From positions 1-6,514 of the forward strand of contig JAEYUH010000298.1 of assembly GCA_023432725.1 (NCBI GenBank): a stretch of 6,514 nt of DNA. Direction: 5' to 3'. The stretch's first letter is position 1. Each line of letters starts with the position of its first letter. Shown here piece by piece: positions 1-6,514 of this stretch. Under the pieces are notes generated by a model that was not told where the DNA came from, did not search any database, and saw only the letters and a program-made list of their open reading frames with translations. Made by a program: the position numbers and the translations under genes. The stretch is from Actinomycetes bacterium. Its GTDB lineage: Bacteria; Actinomycetota; Actinomycetes; Propionibacteriales; Propionibacteriaceae.

Positions 1-545
1 ACGATTTCCGGATCGCGCTGTCGACCCACGACTACGACCGGCTCACCCCGTACTCCAAGACCCTCAACTCCGAGATCGTGCCCCAGCTGCGCAGCTACGC
101 CACCGAGCACGGCTACATCTTCAACGGCCCCGTCACCATCGAGTACCTGCTCGACGAGTCGCTCCCGGTCGGCAGGTTCACCGTCACATCGGCCGCCGTC
201 GCAGGGGTGGACGCCGAGCCGGCCACCCCGTCCGAGATCCGCCACGCCGCGCTGGTGGTCGAGGTGAACGGCGTCCGGCACCCGCTCAACCCGCCCGGAC
301 TGACCATCGGACGCGGCACCGACGCCGACCTGCGGATCAACGACCCAGGGGTCTCGCGGGTCCACGCCCGGATCGTGGTCAGCGGCACCGGCCCGCAGCA
401 GCAGCTCGTGATCGACGACCTCGGCTCCACCAACGGCATCGTGGTGGACGGCCAGCGGGTGCGGCACGCCGCGCTGACCGCCGGCAGCCGGATCGAGATC
501 GGCTCCACCCGCCTGGCCATCACCTCTCCCGTGGCTGATGTCTGA
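1..545 (+). CDS. fhaA: FhaA, FHA-domain signalling protein (3' part, 5' end outside window)
   Basis: This is the C-terminal 180 codons of a gene that enters from the left edge; the reading frame is open from base 3 and stops with TGA at 543-545. A GTG at 78 is internal, because the frame upstream of it still codes for conserved family sequence (LSTHDYDRL, GYIFNGPVTIEY). Window codons 1-66 match the end of the DUF3662 (FhaA N-terminal) domain. After a short linker of about 15 residues, codons 81-180 form an FHA domain with the phosphothreonine-binding signature: GR at codons 103-104, SRVH at 118-121 and GSTNG ending at codon 145. In mycobacteria FhaA is a cytoplasmic adaptor that binds phosphorylated partners of PknB, including the lipid II flippase MviN, and influences peptidoglycan synthesis. 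It is the first gene visible in the operon and overlaps fhaB by 8 nt. The mycobacterial protein has a long linker that is missing here. Family assignment is firm; partners are inferred. Confidence 0.93.
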   Translation, partial: DFRIALSTHDYDRLTPYSKTLNSEIVPQLRSYATEHGYIFNGPVTIEYLLDESLPVGRFTVTSAAVAGVDAEPATPSEIRHAALVVEVNGVRHPLNPPGLTIGRGTDADLRINDPGVSRVHARIVVSGTGPQQQLVIDDLGSTNGIVVDGQRVRHAALTAGSRIEIGSTRLAITSPVADV

Positions 546-1017
546 ACTGGTAGTGCTGGGCCTGAAGCTCGGGTTCCTGGCGGCGCTGTGGCTGTTCATC
601 CTGTTCGTCGCCAACGTGGTGCGCACCGACCTGCTGGGCCGCAGGCTGAGCCCCGCCGAGCTTGCGGCGGCGGGGGCGATGGTCGCCGGCGACCCCGTCC
701 CGAAGCTCAGCAAGCGCGCCGAGCGCAAGCTGCCGAAGACGCTGAAGGTCACCCACGGGCCGCAGGCAGGGTTCACCCTGCCGCTGGGCCAGCCGATCCT
801 CATCGGACGCGCCTCCGACTGCCAGTTGCTGCTCGACGACGACTACGTCTCCACCCGGCACGCCCGGATCAGCCTCGGCGCCGCCGGCTACCAGCTGGAA
901 GACCTCGGCTCGACCAACGGCTCCTTCGTCAACAACCAGCGGGTCTCCACCGCCACCCCGATCGGGCCCTCCGACACCGTCCGGATCGGCCGGACCCTGA
1001 TGGTGCTGGAGAAGTGA
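538..1017 (+). CDS. fhaB: FhaB (FipA-like), membrane-anchored FHA-domain protein
   Basis: The 159-residue product has one hydrophobic helix at about residues 4-26 (LGFLAALWLFILFVANVV) followed by a basic cytoplasmic segment (residues 56-70, KLSKRAERKLPKTLK). An FHA domain follows at about 69-158, with GR at 90-91, STRH at 105-108 and GSTNG ending at G128. All the phosphothreonine-contacting residues of the family are present, so it should be a working reader of PknB-type phosphorylation at the membrane. Length and layout match mycobacterial FhaB/FipA (about 155 residues), reported to link phosphorylation to FtsZ and division. The ATG lies inside the end of fhaA (8-nt overlap) and has no clear Shine-Dalgarno sequence, which suggests translational coupling to fhaA. 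One nucleotide separates its stop from pstP. The binding partner in this organism is unknown. Confidence 0.94.
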   Translation: MSELVVLGLKLGFLAALWLFILFVANVVRTDLLGRRLSPAELAAAGAMVAGDPVPKLSKRAERKLPKTLKVTHGPQAGFTLPLGQPILIGRASDCQLLLDDDYVSTRHARISLGAAGYQLEDLGSTNGSFVNNQRVSTATPIGPSDTVRIGRTLMVLEK

Positions 1018-1018
1018 G

Positions 1019-2425
1019 ATGACGTTGGCGCTGCGCTACGTCGCCCACTCCGAGGTCGGCCTGGTCCGCAAGAACAACCAGGACTCCGCCTACGCCTCGC
1101 CCACCATGCTGGTCGTCGCCGACGGGATGGGCGGCGCCGCAGCCGGCGACCTCGCCTCCGCGGTCGCCATCAAGGAACTCCGCCAGGTGGACGGCAGCCA
1201 CGTCGGCGAGGACATGCTGACCGCCTTCGAGGACGCCATCACCACCGCCTCGGAGCAGATCGCCGCGCTGGTCACCTCCGACCCCGCCCTGGACGGGATG
1301 GGCTCCACGGTGTGCGGGGCGATGTTCGACGGCACCCTCTTGGGGGTGGCCAATATCGGCGACTCCCGGGCCTACCGGTACCGCGACGGGGCGCTGACCC
1401 GGCTGACCCGCGACCACTCCTGGGTGCAGACCCTCGTCGACGAGGGCAGGATCACCGAGGCGGAGGCCCTCGAGCACCCGCACCGCTCGCTGATCCTGCG
1501 GGTGGTGAACGGCCAGCCGCACCACGTGCCCGACCTCGAGCTCGCCGAGGCCGCCGCCGGCGACCGGCTGCTGATCTGCTCCGACGGGCTGTGCGGCATG
1601 GTCACCGACGCCACCATCGAGGCCGCCATGGACGGCGAACTCGACGAGGTGCTGGAGCGACTGATCGAGCTGGCCCACGACACCGGCGGCCAGGACAACA
1701 TCACGATCATCCTCGCCGACATCGTCGAGGGCGAGGGGACGACGGCCCCCCAGGTGCTCGGCTCCGCCGCCGCGCTCGACCTGGACGCGCCCTTCGACGT
1801 CACCACCATGCAGCTGCCCACGCTGGCCGAGGCGGCCCTCGCCGAGGACCCGCTGCTGGCCAGGGAGCGGGCCCGCTACGCGCCCACCACCCGCGGCCGG
1901 GTGAGCACCTGGCTACGGGTGACGATCGCCGCTGTGGTCACCCTCGGCCTGATCGGGGGCGGGCTGGGGCTGTGGTACTCCTACACCCAGCGGCAGTTCT
2001 TCGTCGGCCCCAACGACGCCACCGTCGCGATCTTCCAGGGCGTCCCGGAACCGGTGCTCAACCTGCCGCTGTCCACCCTGGTCGAGGCCGACGCGACCCG
2101 GCTGGACGACCTGCCCCCCTACTACCAGGAGCAGGTGCGGGCCACCATCAGGGCGGAGTCCCTCGGCTCGGCCCGCGGCATCCTCGCCACGCTGCGGATC
2201 AAGGCCAAGGAGTGCATAGCGCAGCGCGAGGCGCGCGCCACCGCCACCGCCACCCCGACTCCCACCCCGACGCCGACCGGGACGACGAGCCAGACCCCGC
2301 CCGCCACCACCCCGGCGTCCACAGCGACCCCCGGCTCCCCGACCCCGACCGGGTCCCCGTCCACCACCGCCTCACCCACCCCGAGCCCTACCAACACCCC
2401 GCCGCCGGCGCCTGAGGAGTGCTGA
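1019..2425 (+). CDS. pstP: PstP, membrane PP2C-family Ser/Thr protein phosphatase
   Basis: The 468-residue protein dephosphorylates Ser/Thr-phosphorylated proteins using two metal ions and is the expected antagonist of PknB. The cytoplasmic PP2C domain spans about residues 5-240 and keeps the metal and catalytic motifs: NQDS (D22), ADGMGG (D35, G36), GDSR (D115), SDG (D189) and GQDN (D226). A juxtamembrane linker leads to one transmembrane helix at about 301-320 (VTIAAVVTLGLIGGG), then an outer segment of about 85 residues with FFVG and VAIFQGVPEPVL, typical of PstP. The last 60 residues are almost only Thr, Pro, Ser, Ala and Gly, ending EEC. A GGAGAAG at 1008-1014 sits 4 nt before the ATG and supports this start. 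The gene lies 1 nt after fhaB and 1 nt before rodA. The catalytic domain and placement leave little doubt; the outer tail's role is unknown. Confidence 0.96.
   Translation: MTLALRYVAHSEVGLVRKNNQDSAYASPTMLVVADGMGGAAAGDLASAVAIKELRQVDGSHVGEDMLTAFEDAITTASEQIAALVTSDPALDGMGSTVCGAMFDGTLLGVANIGDSRAYRYRDGALTRLTRDHSWVQTLVDEGRITEAEALEHPHRSLILRVVNGQPHHVPDLELAEAAAGDRLLICSDGLCGMVTDATIEAAMDGELDEVLERLIELAHDTGGQDNITIILADIVEGEGTTAPQVLGSAAALDLDAPFDVTTMQLPTLAEAALAEDPLLARERARYAPTTRGRVSTWLRVTIAAVVTLGLIGGGLGLWYSYTQRQFFVGPNDATVAIFQGVPEPVLNLPLSTLVEADATRLDDLPPYYQEQVRATIRAESLGSARGILATLRIKAKECIAQREARATATATPTPTPTPTGTTSQTPPATTPASTATPGSPTPTGSPSTTASPTPSPTNTPPPAPEEC
2237..2413 (+). repeat. Thr/Pro-rich low-complexity tail coding region of PstP
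   Basis: Codons 407-465 of pstP encode a stretch of alternating TA and TP dipeptides (TATATPTPTPTPT), then TTP, SPTPT and SPTPSPT motifs. Given the single upstream transmembrane helix, the segment should lie outside the membrane. It resembles wall-spanning or O-mannosylated stalks of actinobacterial exported proteins, which is an inference. At the DNA level it is a run of degenerate acc/ccg/ccc codons, with no exact long repeat. Confidence 0.8.
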
Positions 2426-2426
2426 C

Positions 2427-4022
2427 ATGGCGGACGTCATCGTCTACCGCAAGCGACGGGGCGTCGAGGCGTTCATGCTGGTGCTGGCGCTGGCGATCTC
2501 CCTCGGCGGTTACCTGCTGATCCACCTCAACACCGAGGCGGAGTTGCCGCAGGGCTGGCCGTGGGCGGTCGGGATCTCCGTCGCCATCACGATGGTCGCC
2601 CACCTCGTGGTGCGCTGGAAGGTGCCGTACGCCGACCCGCTGATCCTTCCGATGGTGGTGCTGCTGAACGGCCTGGGCCTGGCCATGATCCACCGGCTCG
2701 ACCTGGGCACCGCCGAGCGGATGCACAGCGCGGAACTGCAGCTGACCTGGACGGCGGTCGCGGTCGCGGCGTTCTGCGCGGTGCTGATCCTGCTCAAGGA
2801 CTACCGCCGGCTGCACGCCTACCCGTACCTGACCTTCCTGGTCGGTCTCGGGACGCTGCTGCTGCCGCTGGTGCCCGGCATCGGCAAGGAGAACAACGGC
2901 GCCCAGATCTGGATCCAGCTCGGCAGGTTCAGCTTCCAGCCCGCTGAGGTCGCCAAGATCATCCTGACCGTCGCCTTCGCCGCCTACCTGGTCGAGAAGA
3001 AGGACGTCCTGGCGCTGGCCGGGGGCCGGCTGGGGCGGGTGATTTTGCCGCGGCCGCGCGATCTGGGCCCCATCCTCATCATGTGGGTGGCCAGCATGGC
3101 GGTGCTGGTCTTCCAGAAGGACCTCGGCACCTCGCTGCTGTTCTTCGGCCTGTTCGTCATCATGCTCTACGTCGCCACCGAGCGGTCCGGCTGGCCGATC
3201 ATCGGCATGGGCCTGTTCGCCGCCGGCGGGCTCGCCGCCCTGCTCGCCTTCAGCCACGTCCAGTCCAGGGTGTCCGCCTGGCTGGACCCGTTCTCCGACT
3301 TCGACCGCAACTACCAGGTGATCCAGGCCCAGTTCGGGTTCGCCTGGGGCGGGCTGTTCGGCACCGGCTGGGGACTCGGCAGGCCCAACCTCACCCCGCT
3401 GGCCAAGACCGACTTCATCTCGGCGGCGATCGGCGAGGAACTCGGCCTGGTGGGCCTGGCCGCCGTCATGGTGATCTACGGGCTGATCGTCGCCCGCGGG
3501 CTGCGGGCCGCACTGGGCGCCCGCGACCCGTTCGGGAAGCTGCTGGCCGCCGGCCTGTCCTTCGTCTTCGCCATCCAGGTGTTCGCGATCCTCGGCGGGG
3601 TCACCCGGCTGCTGCCGCTGACCGGCCTCACCACCCCGTTCATGTCCCAGGGCGGCTCCTCGCTGGTCGCCAACTGGATCATGTTCGCGCTGCTGCTGCT
3701 GATCACCCACCAGGTGCGCAAGCCCGCTCTCGAACCGGCCGCCGAGCCGGTGGCGTCCCTGGCCGAGGAGGCCACCGTCGTGGTGAAGGTTCCGGCGGGC
3801 GTCGCCGCCGCCGAGCCCCGGCCGGCGCCGGATCCCGGGCTGCTGGCCGACCTGGCGAGCGTGGACGGCGACCACCCCGAGGAGGCCACCGAGGTGGTCG
3901 AACCGAAACCCGACGAACCCACCGACGTCATCGTCAGGCAGCCGGACGAGCCCACCGAGGTGGTCCAGCCGCAGCCCGACCGGCCGACCGAGGCGGTCCG
4001 ACGGCCAGGAGGCGGACAGTGA
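2427..4022 (+). CDS. rodA: RodA/FtsW-family SEDS peptidoglycan glycosyltransferase
   Basis: This 531-residue polytopic membrane protein polymerises lipid II into glycan strands and works with a class B PBP, here PbpA from the next gene. The SEDS core runs to about residue 431, with many hydrophobic helices. It keeps family landmarks: QKDLGTS with D232 at the position of the catalytic Asp, TDFISAAIGEELGLVG (D329, E337, E338), and the C-terminal PLTGLTTPFMSQGGSS loop. A GAGGAG at 2414-2419, 7 nt before the ATG, supports the start. After the last helix there is a 100-residue, Pro/Glu/Asp/Thr-rich cytoplasmic tail (432-531). It includes EEATVVV at 447-453 and an exact 11-residue tandem repeat at 485-528. 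The stop overlaps the pbpA start by 4 nt. The elongation-type RodA name follows from pairing with pbpA in this cluster; a divisome FtsW is less likely. The tail is the unusual part. Confidence 0.95.
   Translation: MADVIVYRKRRGVEAFMLVLALAISLGGYLLIHLNTEAELPQGWPWAVGISVAITMVAHLVVRWKVPYADPLILPMVVLLNGLGLAMIHRLDLGTAERMHSAELQLTWTAVAVAAFCAVLILLKDYRRLHAYPYLTFLVGLGTLLLPLVPGIGKENNGAQIWIQLGRFSFQPAEVAKIILTVAFAAYLVEKKDVLALAGGRLGRVILPRPRDLGPILIMWVASMAVLVFQKDLGTSLLFFGLFVIMLYVATERSGWPIIGMGLFAAGGLAALLAFSHVQSRVSAWLDPFSDFDRNYQVIQAQFGFAWGGLFGTGWGLGRPNLTPLAKTDFISAAIGEELGLVGLAAVMVIYGLIVARGLRAALGARDPFGKLLAAGLSFVFAIQVFAILGGVTRLLPLTGLTTPFMSQGGSSLVANWIMFALLLLITHQVRKPALEPAAEPVASLAEEATVVVKVPAGVAAAEPRPAPDPGLLADLASVDGDHPEEATEVVEPKPDEPTDVIVRQPDEPTEVVQPQPDRPTEAVRRPGGGQ
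3879..4010 (+). repeat. Four tandem 33-nt (11-residue) repeats in the RodA C-terminal tail
   Basis: Codons 485-528 read as four consecutive 11-residue units: EEATEVVEPKP, DEPTDVIVRQP, DEPTEVVQPQP and DRPTEAVRRPG. The Thr recurs exactly every 11 residues (488, 499, 510, 521). It is preceded by an acidic pair or Asp and followed by Glu or Asp, then a hydrophobic residue. The DNA units share the 33-nt period but differ at many synonymous and non-synonymous sites, so the duplication is old and the protein pattern seems to be what is kept. A related single motif, EEATVVVKVP, lies earlier in the tail around T450, outside the 11-residue register. Confidence 0.9.
4007..4012 (+). promoter_or_regulatory. 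Shine-Dalgarno sequence of pbpA
   Basis: AGGAGG, a full match to the core anti-16S sequence, sits 6 nt before the GTG at 4019. It fixes the pbpA start although the same reading frame stays open far upstream through rodA. It lies inside the last codons of rodA, fitting coupled translation. Confidence 0.85.
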
Positions 4023-5437
4023 ACCGTCCGATCCGCCGCGTGGCGATAGCGGCGCTGGCGATGTTCGCCCTCCTGCTGCTGAACCTCAGCGCGAGCTACC
4101 TCGTGCGCTCCGACGCGCTCAACAACCGGCCCGAGAACCGCAGGGTGAGCGACGCGCGGTTCGCCCAGGACCGCGGCCCGATCATGGTCGGCAACTCCCC
4201 GATCGCGATCTCCGAACCGGTCAAGGACCGCTTCAAGTTCCAGCGCAGCTACCCCTCCGGCAAGCTGTACGCGCCGGTGACGGGCTACTACAGCTACATC
4301 TTCGGCTCGTCCGGTCTCGAGCGGTCGTTCTCCGAGCAGCTGATCGGGGTGGACGACTCCCAGTTCCTCGACCGGCTGATCAACATCCTCACCGGGGCCA
4401 CCCCGAAGGGCGCCTCGGTGGAGACCACGCTGGACGCCCGGGCCCAGCGCGCCGCCTGGAAGGGGCTGGACGGCCGCAAGGGTGCGGTTGTCGCGCTCGA
4501 CACCTCGACCGGGGCGATCCGGGCGCTGGTCACCAGCCCGAGCTTCGACCCCAACGACCTCGCCACCCACGACCTCGACGCCTCACGCAGGGCGTGGGAG
4601 AAGCTGAACAAGGACGGCTCCCGTCCGATGGCCAACCGGGCCACCCGTGAGATCTATCCGCCCGGGTCGACCTTCAAGCTGATCACCGCCGCCGCCGCCC
4701 TCGAGGCGGGGAGATCCGCCGACGACACCATCGACGCCACCGCCTACAAGCTGCCCGGCTCGACGGTGGTGATCAGGGGCAACTGCGGCGGCAGCGAGGT
4801 CACCTTGACCCGCGCCCTCGAGGTCTCCTGCAACCCCGGCTTCGCGCGGCTCGGCGCCGAACTGGGCGCCGACGCGCTGCGGGAGCAGGCTGAGCGGTTC
4901 GGCTTCGGCGACCAGTTCCTCGACGAGATCGGCAGCGCCGCCAGCCGCTTCCCCGAGGAGCCGGACGCCGCCCAGACCGCGATGAGCGCGATCGGCGCCT
5001 TCGACGTCGCCGCCAGCCCGCTGCAGATGGCGATGGTCGCGGCGGCGGTGGCCAACGACGGCATCGTGATGGAGCCCTACCTCGTCGAGCGGGTGCTCTC
5101 GGCCGACTTGGCGGTGATCAGCCAGACCCGGCCCCGTCAGCACTCCACAGCGGTCAGCGAGGTGGTCGCCGCCGAGTTGCGCGACATGATGGTGTCCGTT
5201 GTCGAGAACGGCACCGGCCGCCGCGCCCAGGTCGAAGGGCTCACCGTCGGCGGCAAGACCGGCACCGCGGTCACCGACGAGAAGCGGCGGCCGTACGCCT
5301 GGTTCGTCGCCTTCGCCGAGGAACTGGACCTCGCCGTGTGCGTCTTCATCGAGGACGCGGAGATCCCTGCCACCGACATCGCCGGGGGCATTCTGGCGGC
5401 GCCGATCGCCAGATCCGTGATCGAGGCTGTCCGGTGA
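4019..5437 (+). CDS. pbpA: PbpA, class B penicillin-binding protein (peptidoglycan transpeptidase)
   Basis: The 472-residue protein cross-links peptidoglycan on the outer face of the membrane. A short cytoplasmic N-terminus and one membrane anchor (about residues 8-27, VAIAALAMFALLLLNLSASY) precede a PBP dimerisation-type domain (about 28-140; RGPI, YAPVTGYYS). The transpeptidase domain then has all three active-site motifs: STFK with nucleophile S217, SCN at 270-272, and KTGTA at 413-417. Cys256 (NCGG) and Cys271 correspond to a cysteine pair in mycobacterial PbpA, so a disulphide beside the active site is likely. The GTG start overlaps the rodA stop (GTGA) and has a strong Shine-Dalgarno sequence. 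Upstream in-frame sequence is a shadow of rodA and lacks a membrane anchor. Length is close to the mycobacterial protein (about 491). Context makes it the partner of RodA. An 85-nt gap separates it from pknB. Confidence 0.96.
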   Translation: MNRPIRRVAIAALAMFALLLLNLSASYLVRSDALNNRPENRRVSDARFAQDRGPIMVGNSPIAISEPVKDRFKFQRSYPSGKLYAPVTGYYSYIFGSSGLERSFSEQLIGVDDSQFLDRLINILTGATPKGASVETTLDARAQRAAWKGLDGRKGAVVALDTSTGAIRALVTSPSFDPNDLATHDLDASRRAWEKLNKDGSRPMANRATREIYPPGSTFKLITAAAALEAGRSADDTIDATAYKLPGSTVVIRGNCGGSEVTLTRALEVSCNPGFARLGAELGADALREQAERFGFGDQFLDEIGSAASRFPEEPDAAQTAMSAIGAFDVAASPLQMAMVAAAVANDGIVMEPYLVERVLSADLAVISQTRPRQHSTAVSEVVAAELRDMMVSVVENGTGRRAQVEGLTVGGKTGTAVTDEKRRPYAWFVAFAEELDLAVCVFIEDAEIPATDIAGGILAAPIARSVIEAVR

Positions 5438-5485
5438 GGGTTTGGGCTCCCACGCCGAGGGTGGGGAACAATGGGGGTCGGACGC

Positions 5486-5502
5486 GGGCCGCGCAGCGGC
5501 TC
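5486..5502 (+). promoter_or_regulatory. GC-rich hairpin in the pknB leader
   Basis: GGGCCGC (5486-5492) can pair with GCGGCTC (5496-5502) around a GCA loop, giving seven pairs including one G-U. A competing 6-bp stem, CCGCGC (5489-5494) with GCGCGG (5504-5509), shares bases with it. The structure ends 8 nt before the pknB Shine-Dalgarno sequence. No T-run follows, so it is not a standard terminator. In DNA this rich in GC such stems also arise by chance. Confidence 0.35.
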
Positions 5503-5510
5503 CGCGCGGA

Positions 5511-5517
5511 AAGGAAG
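5511..5517 (+). promoter_or_regulatory. Shine-Dalgarno sequence of pknB
   Basis: AAGGAAG lies 5 nt before the ATG at 5523 in the spacer after pbpA. It supports the chosen start, directly upstream of the conserved kinase N-terminus (GGRYELGSLLGRGGMAEV). Confidence 0.75.
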
Positions 5518-5522
5518 ACCTG

Positions 5523-6514
<992 letters not shown>

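Noticed and set aside
78..545. fhaA as a complete 155-residue gene starting at the GTG at 78.
   Set aside because: Conserved DUF3662 sequence continues upstream in the same frame to the window edge, so the gene is a truncated view and not a short protein.
1312..2415. Second + strand open frame inside pstP.
   Set aside because: The product is an Arg/Pro/His-rich shadow of pstP with no domain.
2388..3875. Long open frame on the minus strand opposite rodA (about 495 codons).
   Set aside because: Its product is rich in Gln, Gly, Asp, His and Arg without domains, as expected for the antisense of a GC-rich gene. The + strand frame encodes a clear SEDS protein.
3083..4018. Upstream extension of the pbpA frame, suggesting a 784-residue fusion.
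   Set aside because: The extension lies within rodA in another frame and is Arg/Pro/Gly/Ala-rich. The GTG at 4019 with AGGAGG gives the normal PbpA N-terminus and membrane anchor.
5442..5472. Possible promoter before pknB: TTGGGC and AACAAT separated by 19 nt.
   Set aside because: Both hexamers match the consensus weakly (-10 at 4 of 6) and the spacing is long. Without 5'-end data it cannot be told from chance.

Overview
The window is about 6.5 kb of GC-rich DNA (roughly 70% by eye), with all genes on the + strand. It carries the conserved actinobacterial growth and cell-wall cluster fhaA-fhaB-pstP-rodA-pbpA-pknB, known from Mycobacterium, Streptomyces and relatives. Gene order, the third-position G/C bias and the protein families all point to an Actinomycetota chromosome. 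A family within Actinomycetota cannot be fixed from this sequence alone.

Layout: positions 1-545 hold the 3' part of fhaA (end of the DUF3662 domain plus an FHA domain). Positions 538-1017 are fhaB (one membrane helix plus FHA). Positions 1019-2425 are pstP (PP2C Ser/Thr phosphatase, one membrane helix, Thr/Pro-rich outer tail). Positions 2427-4022 are rodA (SEDS glycan polymerase with an unusual cytoplasmic tail). Positions 4019-5437 are pbpA (class B penicillin-binding protein). Positions 5438-5522 are an 85-nt spacer with a hairpin. Positions 5523 to the end are the N-terminal kinase part of pknB, cut by the window edge. The first five genes overlap or are separated by 1 nt, so they look like one translationally coupled operon. 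No mobile element, tRNA, rRNA, CRISPR array or convincing terminator was seen.

How the genes work together: RodA polymerises lipid II into glycan and PbpA cross-links it, forming a SEDS/class B PBP pair. PknB senses wall material through an outer domain expected beyond the window and phosphorylates division and wall proteins. PstP reverses this. FhaA and FhaB read phosphothreonine through their FHA domains.

The most notable non-standard feature is an exact 11-residue repeat, four copies, in the RodA C-terminal tail. It places a Thr in an acidic-T-acidic-V context each time (T488, T499, T510, T521). This could be a multi-site PknB target and FHA docking array encoded beside its kinase, phosphatase and readers. 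Other points are the absence of pknA between pbpA and pknB, a structured leader in front of pknB, and an FhaA with almost no linker between its two domains. The window is otherwise an ordinary copy of a well-known cluster, not a new system.
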